Assembly (NCBI GenBank): GCA_025201705.1
Contig: MU616621.1
Coordinates: 1-64,000, forward strand
Source of the DNA: Dissophora ornata
Lineage: Eukaryota > Mortierellomycota > Mortierellomycetes > Mortierellales > Mortierellaceae
Reading direction: 5' to 3'
DNA length: 64,000 nt
Shown here: positions 44,731 through 54,959 of the stretch, piece by piece
Layout: each line of letters starts with the position of its first letter
Numbering within the stretch: position 1 is the stretch's first letter
The notes under the pieces: generated by a model
What the model saw: the letters and a program-made list of their open reading frames with translations, nothing else
The model's database searches: none
Told to the model about the DNA's origin: nothing
Program-made: the position numbers and the translations under genes

Positions 44731-47350
44731 TTGTATTGTGCATAAGTCTTTGTTGAAGGTTGAGTCGATCGACTAGTTCAGCGTATAAGCCGTTTTGGTG
44801 CTGGTAATAGGGAGTTGGGGTAAGTGAACGGCGGGTTTTAGACGATACCTGTTAAAGAGCAAACCCAGACCCTCTTCTGAGGAATTCATCTGAGACTAGA
44901 GAACGATTTTTCCACGCCAAAAGAGGAGGGCTGGGAAGTAGCCTTGTGAGGAACGAGCGCCAGGGTAACGTTGTCGGAGGGTGGAGCGAGTGAATTGACG
45001 GTGCATGGTCAGTGGATAGACGGATGGATGGCCCGGAGACATACGTTTGAGGGTGGTTGGTTAGCACGAAAGATATCTCTGGAAACCAAAGCAAACAAGA
45101 ACTAGCTAATTTAGATAGTAGTGAAAGAGCAAGACTTTCATCCGAAAGAGATAGGAAACTCAAAAGAGGAGAAGGAAACGGTCGGAATGGACACTGCGTA
45201 CTTTGGAAACTTTCTTTTTTGGCGGGCGGATTGATACTAACCCAGCAGATCAAAATTCGACTGGGACGTTCATGGAAAATGAAAAAGAGGGAAAGAAGGG
45301 AGATGAGGAAGAAGGAAAGCTCACCTTTTTTTGTTTGTCGATTTAGAGTCTGTGTGAGATCTGACAAGAAACTTTCGTGAACGTGATAATAAAGTGCCAC
45401 GACCTTGTTTGTTGTTGATTGTTGATGAAATACGTTCGTGTCTTTTGGGTATTGGAACAGGGAGATGATGGGAAGTGAAGGTTGGGGAGAGAGCGAGGGA
45501 AGAGAGCGAGGGAAGAGAGAAGCGATTGTGGACAAACAAACAAAAATTGGAAATGAAGTTCAAAGTGCGACACAGCAACGTCTAGAAGAAAAAATAAATG
45601 AGTGGGCGCAGGAAGATGAGAGGCAGGGAAAAGAGGGGCGTGAATGTCCGTTTAGCAGAGCTGCAGAGTATTCGATAAAAAAAAGGGTTTGAGTTCTGTG
45701 GTGGACGTGAAGAGAGAAGGGAAGGGTGTGGAGGAAATGAAAGGGAAGAAATGAGGGTATTAAATGAGAATTGAGCCTGCGGTGTCTTGTGTACGATTGC
45801 AAACGTCATGGCATCTCGCCACCCTTCCATCCTCTCAATCCTTTTTCAACAGACCTCCCTCTCTATTCCATCACGCCCATGCAGGCGCTTGGGATTGAGA
45901 AGGTTGATTTGTTGAATGTCGTAGCCAGTAAATAATAATATTATCATCAGGAGCACTCATTTGTGGCGGGCCAGTGTCAACTTGTTTTCATATGCGGGCT
46001 TATCATGGGTGGTTTGGGTGGAAAAAAAAGGAGGTGAAGCGCCAGTCTCGATGGTGCAGTACCACCTCCCATATACAAATCTCAACGAATGAGCGCACGA
46101 ACAGACGGAGAGAAGAGCGAACAGTCAACCAAAACAGAAACGGCGCAATCATGCTTGATCTCCGCAAACGCCAGCCCAAGGAATCTGCAGCACTGTCTCG
46201 TGCAACACCTAAAGGACTGAAGGAAGAGGACTTTACTTTACGCAATCTGGTGTACTACATGTGTTCACTGTAAATGGATGATGGGGCGCGAAAAGGGGGG
46301 TCGGAAGACGATTTTATTTTAGATTTATCTAGTACAGCCAGTGAATGAAGGAACCAAGCAGTGTCTGCATTCACTATCTTTATTTTATTTTATTTTCAGC
46401 TCGGATCCATTATAGTATTACAGTGGGTCCAGGCGCGGCCCGGGTGGACATGATTGGTCCCCGAGGGAAGCACGGATGTGTTCTATCGTCGTCCTCGTCC
46501 GCCAGAGACACGAAGTCGAAGGTTCTTGCGAAGGATGTTTCGTGACGACAACAATGTCTCTTTGACATTTTCTCACAACCACGCATGTCCCTTTCCTTCA
46601 TATCAAAGAGAAGGACGAAAGCAAGGAATGAAAAAAGGTGAGTGAATGTACCCCAGTCCATCTTTGGTGTGCACATAGACCAGGAGTCAGACTTCTGGAA
46701 AGAAGAAGCAGCTATTGTCATCATTTAGACTGGTTCTCACGAGATCCAGTCATGGCCCAATCTTGCTTATTCATACTGCTCACCTTTGCCAAGTGCTCAC
46801 AAATGGTCCCTCGAAAAAGAAAGGACGCAAATTGTTGCGGACGAGAGCACACAATTCTCTCGCTGTCTTTCCTCTCTCTGTTTCCATTATGCTAAATCCC
46901 ATAATCGCAATGAAAAGGCACCCTGTTTCGCATATATTCCAAGAACCATTTCAAGGAGAGGGCACCGCGACTCGGCATCCGAGCTCGCATAACTGATCTT
47001 ATTGGTTCATTTTTTTGTGTTTAGGTTATAGTGCACCTGGACCCCTATCCTCGGCACACCTTTAGGAAAACTACAAACTCACTGACCTTCGCGAACCGAA
47101 GCAAAACCTGATCTTGCTATGGGTTCAGGGTGGGGCGTTGCAACAAGATAGACCGTATGCGGTGGGGCTCTCGTGTCCACATCCAGAGGCGGAACAGACG
47201 GCTCTCTACCTTTTATGCTCCCACTGGTGTGTCGCATATGGCATCGCATATGCACATACCAGGCTTCTTAGATGGAATAGAATGCAGAGAATGCGACTGC
47301 AGAACCACACCGTGTAGGCACTATTTTTTCAAGCAGCGCGAGAGGAATAA
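44731..47350. other. Long region without a confident gene
   Basis: About 2.6 kb. It is upstream of the minus-strand Q/H-rich gene and contains A/G-rich tracts (45250-45760). A small plus-strand frame starting at ATG 46150 (40 codons, LDLRKRQPKESAALSRATPK) has no partner exon I can define. Bases 47100-47350 may be the eroded 5' part of the CRN copy that follows. Confidence 0.4.
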
Positions 47351-47379
47351 CGTCCATATCATGTGGCGGCCTATCACAG

Positions 47380-49560
47380 AAGTCAGACATTGACGACCTC
47401 AAGAAGCTTATCAAAGCTGAGAACACTGTCTTCTTCAGCGATGTTGACGCAAATATGCTTACGATCTGGCCCGTCTCGGCTCCGCTTATGGATGGCGAGG
47501 AGGATCTATCCATCATTCCCCATACTCAGATGAAGAAACTCGGCTTAGTAACAGATCTTTCAGAGGTGCTCAGTGAGGGGGCGCCAAGAAAGACTAATAA
47601 CATCTTTGTAAAGCGACCATCGCCAGGTAAAGCATTGGCATTTGCGTTGTTTTGGTGCCTGACTCTGAACCTTACTCATTTGCTGTCGTGTCATTTAAGC
47701 TTCCCTGTGCATGCTCGCACCCAACGGAGGTTCCATTTCTTGTAAGTACCCCAGATGTCGACAGTCATCAAGTGCTAGTACTTGATGCAGTAGAACAACA
47801 CCAACATGTGTTTACTCCTTTGTCGCCATTGGAATAGAAGACGAATTCTTTGCAGGTGCCTCGTCCAGTTCGATACTCCGACAACTTTGGGCGGGCAGCC
47901 CTTTGTTATTCCCCGTGCAGGTAGGAGTGAGCACCGGCCGAGTCCCCTGTTCCTAAATCTATTAGAATCGTCCGAGACGCAAGAGCCTCCCAATACTGTC
48001 GATAAAGCTCTCAAGTAGATCCATGGCTGAGCAATTCCTCTGTTACTGTTTTTTGGCGTTTCAGTATCATCAGGATGCAGGCGGGGCTTCTAATTCAATA
48101 GAAGTGCGACGGACTGAGGTTCTGGTGAACTTCTGAGAATGGTCCAAGGTAGAAAGCGATGCCAAACTCGTGATTTGGACAGCAACACCCAAGTTCACAT
48201 CTTGACGCTGGCTCTTATTCACGCTCTTGTCATAATCTTGCACCACTGTCTCGACATCCGGAACGCGAGGGGGTCTAATCTACTTGCAGGCGATTGATAC
48301 TGCTGCAAGTTTGTTTTCGTTCGATGGGTTTCGAAGACCTGCGTGTCGCTCTATCGATATCAGTACAAGAGTATTATAGTTCAAGGACGATTCTCCGATC
48401 TGCGCCAGCTCCTTAGGCCTCACCTCAAACACGCCGTTTCAGAAAAATGCTCTTTGTGGTTGACGAAGCGGAAAACTTTACAATATGACACAACTGCTAT
48501 GCAAGATGACAATAAGCGACCGACCCTCTCCTCCCTAGTCCACGAGTTTTACCAGACTGTTGTCGACATGAACCAAATCTGCGTGGGACTTTGTGGGACT
48601 AGCTTCAGCATTTTCGATCTGAACTGGCTTGAGGATTTGGCGCCAGTCCCCGAGGAATACACAGCACAACTGGGACCGTTTTGTCGATGAAAGTAGGGAA
48701 TCACTCGGCCAACTAAGAAACTATCGTGGCCTTGTGCGTAACTCGCTACCAAACCAGGATGCCAGGATCATCTTCGATCTGTGAGTGCAGGACACGTTGA
48801 TGCAAGAGTTTTTTAATAACCTTTGCGGCAGGTTCTGGCTGATGGTTTCCGCTATGGAACGTATGATCATGCCCAGGCCTGAAATTCATGGAACCGATTG
48901 GAAGTCGACGATCACAGAGACTAAAAAATCGCTGACATCAACAGCTTCCCAATATTCCCAAAGGAAACATCATCGATATAACGCAAACGGTCGCGAAAGT
49001 TCGCTCATGCCCGGCGCGATATGCAAAGTACCAAAATATAAGAGACGTCCTCCAGCTCATTGGAGTGCAATACTATCTACTTGAGCGTCCATTGCCAATC
49101 GACGAGGAGGAGGCGCCGTCGATTGAAGCTTCTGTAGGGTGAATCATGTGGATTGGGCAAGGAACGGCGACAATTCTAGATGAACTATTTGTATTGCGTG
49201 CAGCTCTGAACTATTTCCTCAAATCGGACCCAGACTTCCGCAGTACGATCTGCAACTTGTTGAATTCTGGACTGAGGAGGCTCTCCAGTAGACTGCCCTC
49301 AGGATCGATAAAGGCAACATATGCAGCCTCTTCACAGAATGCCATGTGCAAGCGCTAGAACTCCTCAAGGGAGTTAAGCGACAGATGGATAAAAACAGCT
49401 CTGATCTCGAGGACTTGCAAGCAGCAAAACAAGGTCGGCATCAGGATGGCGCCTCAGGAACTGAACTTTCCCGAGGTTTTCAGTGAAGGCGCTGACCCAA
49501 TAACATCACTAATTTCCTTGGAAAGTAACCTGCGGGAGAAGGAAAACTGAAGTGCTGGCC
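47380..49560 (+). pseudogene. Degenerate Crinkler (CRN)-type gene, second copy
   Basis: The CRN ubiquitin-like header is well preserved at about 47390-47630 (DDLKKLIKAENTVFFSDVDA, LTIWPVSAPL, TDLSEVLSEGAPRK, IFVKRP), ending at a GTAAAG donor. Downstream fragments lie in changing frames with several stops. One of about 115 codons at 48343-48690 reads TLSSLVHEFYQTVVDMNQIC and SIFDLNWLEDLAPVPEEYTA, and another at 49146-49358 includes TATILDELFVLRAALNYF. These are typical of the long CRN proteins of Mortierella, which carry a P-loop NTPase-like middle part (family knowledge). The gene is broken in at least four places. The TIR element copy 2 starts immediately after the last fragment. Confidence 0.65.
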
Positions 49561-49575
49561 ATGCAAGAGAGTGTA

Positions 49576-50439
49576 GGACAATGGGCGCGAAAATTACGTC
49601 ACCGAAGTGACGAAACTCTCACGCCCAGCCCCCGAATCATCGGGTGTAGTGTGTTTGCGACACACATAGTCGTTTTACGGTCCTGTTGATCAAACCCAAC
49701 GGTTAGACTTACTCAAACGATGTCTTCGTTGTTGTAACAAAGCATCAACAATAGACTTACCGGCCATTAAAGCCATTGGACCGGATTCGCGACCACGTAT
49801 CGCTTCAACGCGTGGGGCGAACCCCAGGTACGCGCTACGGTATTCAAAAGAGGAGAGCTTGGTTACTCCTCGAACTATCACTCTCACCCCATTTCTCGCC
49901 ATCCTCTTGTGGATAGCCGGAAAACGACAACAACCATAAAGAAGCTCGTGGAAACAAGGAAAGGCAGAGAAGCCAAGCAAACACTGGACGTGGTCCAAGA
50001 AGTGAGGAGAGAATGAGAGAGAGGGAGAGAAACGTCGAGAGAGTGTACCGGCTATGGAGAGAGGGAAGAAAAAGGCATTTTGGACTTACCTGAAGCGTCC
50101 AATGGTGGCGAATGGAGAGGAAGAAAAGAGAAGAGAAGAGAAGAGAAGAAAGAGGCTCGCTTTTATACTCTTCCGAGTCAAAGAAGCTTCCGGCTAGAAT
50201 GGTGGCGCAAAAGAAAGCGCAATAAACAAACTCTGTGTATCGAAACGAGATGGACCGTGGTGGATGACGATCGATAATTATGAATAAACATAAACAGGAG
50301 CGACAAGGGATGGAAATTCAGCAAAACAAGGTCAGACGCAGAGCTACAGCTTTGCATTTCGGTTATCTTGGATCAGAAAGCTGGGATACACCAGTCTACA
50401 GTGTATTGGCCAATCAGCGAATTTTCGCGCCCATTGTCC
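49576..50439 (-). mobile_element. TIR element carrying a promoter-like module, copy 2 (better preserved)
   Basis: 864 bp bounded by perfect 20-bp terminal inverted repeats, GGACAATGGGCGCGAAAATT and its complement, and flanked on both sides by TA (49574-49575 and 50440-50441). A TA duplication is the mark of Tc1/mariner/pogo-type insertion. The palindrome CGTCAC-CGAA-GTGACG is at 49597-49612. On the minus strand are TATAAAA (50167-50161), the CTTCT pyrimidine tract, CCATTCGCCACCATTGG, a GTAAGT donor with a TAG 38 nt later, and an open stretch of about 102 codons (no ATG start). Copy 1 differs by small indels, among them one of three bases inside the open stretch. No transposase gene is present. 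Confidence 0.88.
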
Positions 50440-50441
50440 TA

Positions 50442-51013
50442 GAGCCCAAGGTGAAACGTGACGCTTGAGGAGAATCTATTACGTTGATGCTCGTCAGGAC
50501 TTCGACGCGCACTATTGTCACAAGGCTAGGTTGATACGCGTGTCTACATCCTATTATTTTGACCATGCTCTCTCTTGCAGAGAGTATTAAAACTACAAAG
50601 CTGACCAAGGCACCTCAAGACGTCAGCAAGTTACTCAAGCCCACAACCCCCTTCTCTTCCTCCATGTGCTGTTGCTGACACCAGTGAGGTCAACTCAAAA
50701 TTCTCTTCCGATTCTTGGACCATGTATCCGAGTCGAACCATTGCTTTGACCCCTATTTTTGTTTTCATATGCATGGTGGACCTCGTGCCACGGCCAAAAA
50801 AAAAAATCTTTGCCCCTTTTACTTCATGGAGTGATTTCCGTGGTGGCGACCTTTAAAAAAATCTCGCCGTCATCCGATTCTCTCTCTCTCTCTCTCCTGT
50901 TTCTACCACCTGTAGTCCTTCTTTGTCCTGCTACAAAGTCCTCCACGAGCTCTTTCCTTCCGCTATCCCTCGATCCACCGGTACATCGGCCTTATTAGAA
51001 AAAACCTTCCAGA
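50442..51013. other. Promoter region of the Qa-SNARE gene
   Basis: C/T-rich leader near the start codon, with a TC run at 50880-50896. No gene seen. Confidence 0.5.
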
Positions 51014-53060
51014 ATGTCTTTCGCGGATTTGGATCGAGGTTTGACCACACCACCTATCTCACCCAACAGTCGCGGCGATGAACTCCTCAATATCAAACCA
51101 CATCTGGGTCGCATCACAACCACTACCACTACTACTGCCACTAGAACGTTATCTTCGGCTTCTGAGATCGATGGCAATAAAAACACGGCGGTGTACTCAC
51201 CCGTTTCCCCGCCGATTAAGGTCCCAAGCGGACTTCAGGTACTTCGAGGAAACAGCAACGACGTCGTCGGACTTGATCTCCAAGGACTATTGCCGTCTCG
51301 AGCGTCGTCGCCCCCGCCGACGAGGGATCACCACCAAGCACGTCCGAATTCACATTTACATTCACCATATCCACCTCCAGTATCTCCGAAACGCAAGTCG
51401 ACGAATAATCCGATGGCTCAGCATTCAAGGTTTCTGGACGATAACACGAGATTTGATACTCCTCGACCTACTCTGACGCCTTCGAGCGCAATCGCGACGA
51501 CCGGCGGTACTATGACAGGAGGAGTTGCTGCTGCCGCGGCGGTCGTGACACCTCGGGCGCCGCATACCGTGTCTACTTCTAATCAGAGCGGCAATAATGG
51601 TAGTAGCAATGGGAATAATAGAATCCTGGGTGACCACCGACCTGGAGATCAGGAGAGACGACAGGTTCTGTCGCCGCCTACTAGCCCTCCTCAGCCCTCC
51701 CCATCGCCTAATCCACTAAACCAAAAGTACCGAGGATTTATCAGGGTCGATAATCGCGTGCCACATGATTCAGGGGTATATAATCCATCCAATCGTCGTG
51801 ATTCTGATACCGTCATCGATGTCGACACAGACAACAATATCGCAGGATCATCCTCATCGGCCGCGGCATATGACTCTGCACCAACGTCAGCACTGCCATC
51901 GACTCCCGCACCATGGGACTCGATCCAAAACCAAGAACACGACTATGACTTAATGGTCCGACACGTCTCCCAACAGATCTTCAACATCTCCTCCAACATC
52001 GCAGTCCTAGAACGTCTGGTCCCTTGTCTCGGTCGACGCCACAAGGATACCCCCGAGATGCGAGCGAGCCTCCACGCAGTCCTGGATGGGACCCAAGATC
52101 TTGTCAAGTCCGCTCACAACTTGATCAAGGTCCTAACCAAGTACCATCAGCCTACTCCGGCCAGCTCACTTCCCAATGTTGGAATTCGCCTGCAGACTGC
52201 GTCATCGCAGAACGAGATGTCATCCATGCAGAGGAAATTGCTGGCGAGTCGACGACAGACGCACCAACGACTAACAAAGGACTTGGCCCTGGCTAGTAGG
52301 TCGTTTCAGGAGCTTCAAAAACGGGCTGTGGAAGCTGAGCGGAAGCAGGTCGCAACGTTAAGACGGCTGTCTGGAAGTGCTTCGCTCCGACGATTGAGTC
52401 AGAGACGTTCGGATCTGATGGACCTGTCACAGGAAGAAATCGAGTCAGGGGCACTTTTGAGTTCCAGTGGCAAAGGACGTGGTGGTAGCACCGGCTATGG
52501 CAGTTTCGGTGATGTCGGCATCAATGGTAGTGCCAATCACGACCGCGAGCTCTCCGTGCAAGAAGAAGCCCTGCTTCGTGAGATCTTGGCTGTCGATGGC
52601 GAGTTGGTCTTTCAGGAAACGATCCTGCAAGAACGTGAGACTGAGATTCAGAAGATGGAAGAAGGACTGAGTCAGGTGTTGGACGTGATGAGAGAGTTGG
52701 GGACGCTTGTGCATGAACAACGCGGCGGGGTTGATTTCTTGCACGACAATATCTTGCAGACCCGTGGGAGGACACAGATAGCACAGCAGGACGTACTGAA
52801 AGCGAGTGAGTATCAGAGAAAGTCGAGGGAGAAGCTCTGTTATTTGATTATGATCGCAAGTACTGTTGGGGCATTGGTCATGTTCGCGTTTGTGAGTACA
52901 TAAGTAGAAGCGGAGCTGATCTGGAACTTAAAACGCTAATAAACATCAGGGCCAGGGACCATTTGCCACCAAGAAACGTGAGTTTGTTCTCTGCATGCCA
53001 GATTTTTTATGTGGGCTTTATCCTCCTGAATTGCTAAGAACAGGCTGCTGCTGGCGATGA
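51014..53060 (+). CDS. Pep12/syntaxin-7-type Qa-SNARE
   Basis: The main exon 51014-52891 and two small exons, 52950-52977 and 53044-53060, give 640 residues. About 300 residues of Ser/Pro/Asn-rich disordered sequence precede a Habc bundle (ISSNIAVLERLVPCLGRR, about 310-375). The SNARE motif (about 515-592) includes ILQERETEIQKMEEGLSQVL and VHEQRGG, with the zero-layer Gln near residue 568. A transmembrane anchor follows (CYLIMIASTVGALVMFAF). Such proteins mediate fusion at the late endosome and vacuole. The anchor is cut by a GTGAGT donor. Splicing adds a short tail with Lys, Arg and two Cys; without splicing the protein ends at VST three codons later. The long N-terminal extension is unusual for this family. 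Confidence 0.85.
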
Positions 53061-53810
53061 TGTGAACTACCTACAACCTCAGAATGATGTTGATACTAAT
53101 GCTAAGGACTACTCGTCTACCTCACTGGGGAGTAGGTCCCATTTAATGGCATCGAAATGGACGGCATTCCGATTCCTGCTAGCTCTTACTGCTCAGTCGT
53201 GGAGGAAGACCGCAGGGCAGGCATTGACGACCGACGCACGCGACTCATACCCGAGGCATCATCCTCTTCCCAACAACTCTGCGACTGTGGCGGTATTTGA
53301 GCCTGGTAAAGAGATGAAGTTCCCAGTTACCCGAATTGAGAAGCTTCTGGCTGGCCCTGACAAAGCGAAGGTTGCGGATGATCTAACTGCTGTTACATTT
53401 GTTGATGCTGCCCGCTCTTGCTGGTTCTGCTACTCTTGTTGGTGCTGGTGTATTTGTTGCATCTGTTGCCGTTGTCGTTGACGCTGCTGTCGCTGTTGAT
53501 GATGTGGCTGTGACTGTGGCTGCGGCTGAATCTGTCTCGCAAGGTTGCTTGACCAAGTCGTTGTGACGACGACGACGACGAGACAAGGGATGGAGTGGAT
53601 AGCGACCGCTGCTGGATAAAGATTAGTACTGGCTCCTGCAGGGGTTCGGGTAGGGTGGGGAAAGGGGAAGGGGGAAAGGGGAAGGGGGTAGGGGGTGAGC
53701 CGTCCTCAAGAGGCGGTTCCCGGGCATTGGCCATGGTTCAGTTGTCAAGTCCAGGAAGGATGGATGATGAACTGCGACGAAAATAGGAGTGTTTATTACT
53801 TTGATGTACT
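53061..53810. other. Low-complexity 3' flank; G-rich tract
   Basis: GAC repeats at 53562-53581 and a strongly G-rich strand at 53650-53697 (repeated GGGG blocks). Frames here are compositional and show no family character. Confidence 0.5.
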
Positions 53811-54505
53811 TCATTGTTGTCCTCGTTGGCAGTGAATAAAAATATTACACCACTTCCCAATCTTAAAAGAAGCCCCCGCCCGACCGCTCATCTGCGGCGT
53901 CTCCTGCGGCTTTTTCTTCTGCTTATTCGCGACGTATCCACAGATCGACATGATCAAGACCTGGACGGCCAGTGCGATTCCGGTGTCAATCATGATACTC
54001 TTGTAACAGTTGTCCACGTCATCTGCCAAAGCCTGAGAGCCGTAATGGACTCCCCTGTCATTTTCGGTCAGAAGGCTGTTTCGACAAATGGCCTTGGCGT
54101 TATCCTTATCGATGGTTCCGAGCAGCACGATGTGGGTGACCGCGAGGATGGTGATGCAAATAGTAACGGTCCACCAGAGGACCATAAATCCGTCTGGGAT
54201 TTCTTTCTTGCGGTTGAAGATGACGGTGAATAGTCCAGAGATACCAGGGAGGCAATACATACCCATTGCTGTGTAGGCAGTGATCTTGGGTGTGGAGCCT
54301 AAAATCGTTTCGATTTGTTCGACATCGTGTCAATAAAGCTCTAGGCAGTGATGAGGTGGACACTGGGGGATGAGCTTGGTAAAATGGGTGTTTCTTAACC
54401 TGTGATTCCGATTCTGAGAGTGTTCCAAAGATTACCACCTCCGAGGACTAGTGCAAGAAGCGAGATGACAGCAACCGCAAGGCGGGGCCAGAGACCACAG
54501 CACAT
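53811..54505 (-). CDS. Four-transmembrane protein, paralogue 1
   Basis: Exons 54505-54400 and 54298-53811 give 197 residues. Four hydrophobic segments are visible: AVAVISLLALVLGGGNLW, MYCLPGISGLFTVIF, WWTVTICITILAVTHIVLL, and IDTGIALAVQVLIMSI with a following CGYVA. The loop between TM3 and TM4 contains two Cys (AICRNSLLTEND, DDVDNCYKS). The layout resembles fungal tetraspan membrane proteins, but I do not recognise a named family. The start is set by alignment with the paralogue at 58791 and the short basic tail is unlike it. Location is presumably a cell membrane. Confidence 0.75.
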
Positions 54506-54514
54506 TTTCGCAAA

Positions 54515-54650
54515 AGGGGTTTTGTGTGTAGATTATTATGTTTTGCAGAGGGATAGGTGGAGAGGAAAGAGGATATCGGATTAGAGAGCGAAGATAAAAG
54601 TGTTGGACTATTGCGTTCTATTTGTACTGAGCGGAAACCGGCCTTGATTA
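54515..54650 (-). promoter_or_regulatory. Upstream block shared by the two four-TM genes
   Basis: Sequence before paralogue 1 matches that before paralogue 2 (about 58800-58945). Shared words include TATTATGTTTTGCAG, AAGATAAAAGTGTTG and ACTGAGCGGAAACC (plus-strand reading). Retention of so much non-coding sequence fits a recent duplication or a conserved promoter. Confidence 0.6.
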
Positions 54651-54959
54651 GTGCCAGGGCGAAGCCATGGATTTCGGTATTGCATGGCAACGTTTTCTAC
54701 CTTTTACCGCACCCAAGAAGACGCGAATACAAAGGGGAGACGGTTTATTCATGCAAACGCAACTTGCAGCATGTGTTGAAACTATAAAGGTGGAGCCAGT
54801 CCAATGGCTCAGCCAAGTGCTGGAGCCTAGCGAAGCGCCCAGACTGACATGATGAACAACATGGAGAACATCAAATTCCATAGAAATCCATACAACCGTA
54901 CATTCATACACCTGCTGGTGCCGCCGTCCCCTAATCATCACCACCCATTTTGATTGGCT

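Noticed and set aside
46150..46272. 40-codon frame on the plus strand
   Set aside because: Too short and no partner exon; mentioned only in the region entry.
53393..53734. 113-codon minus-strand frame
   Set aside because: Ser/Thr/Pro frame produced by GAC and G-rich repeats.
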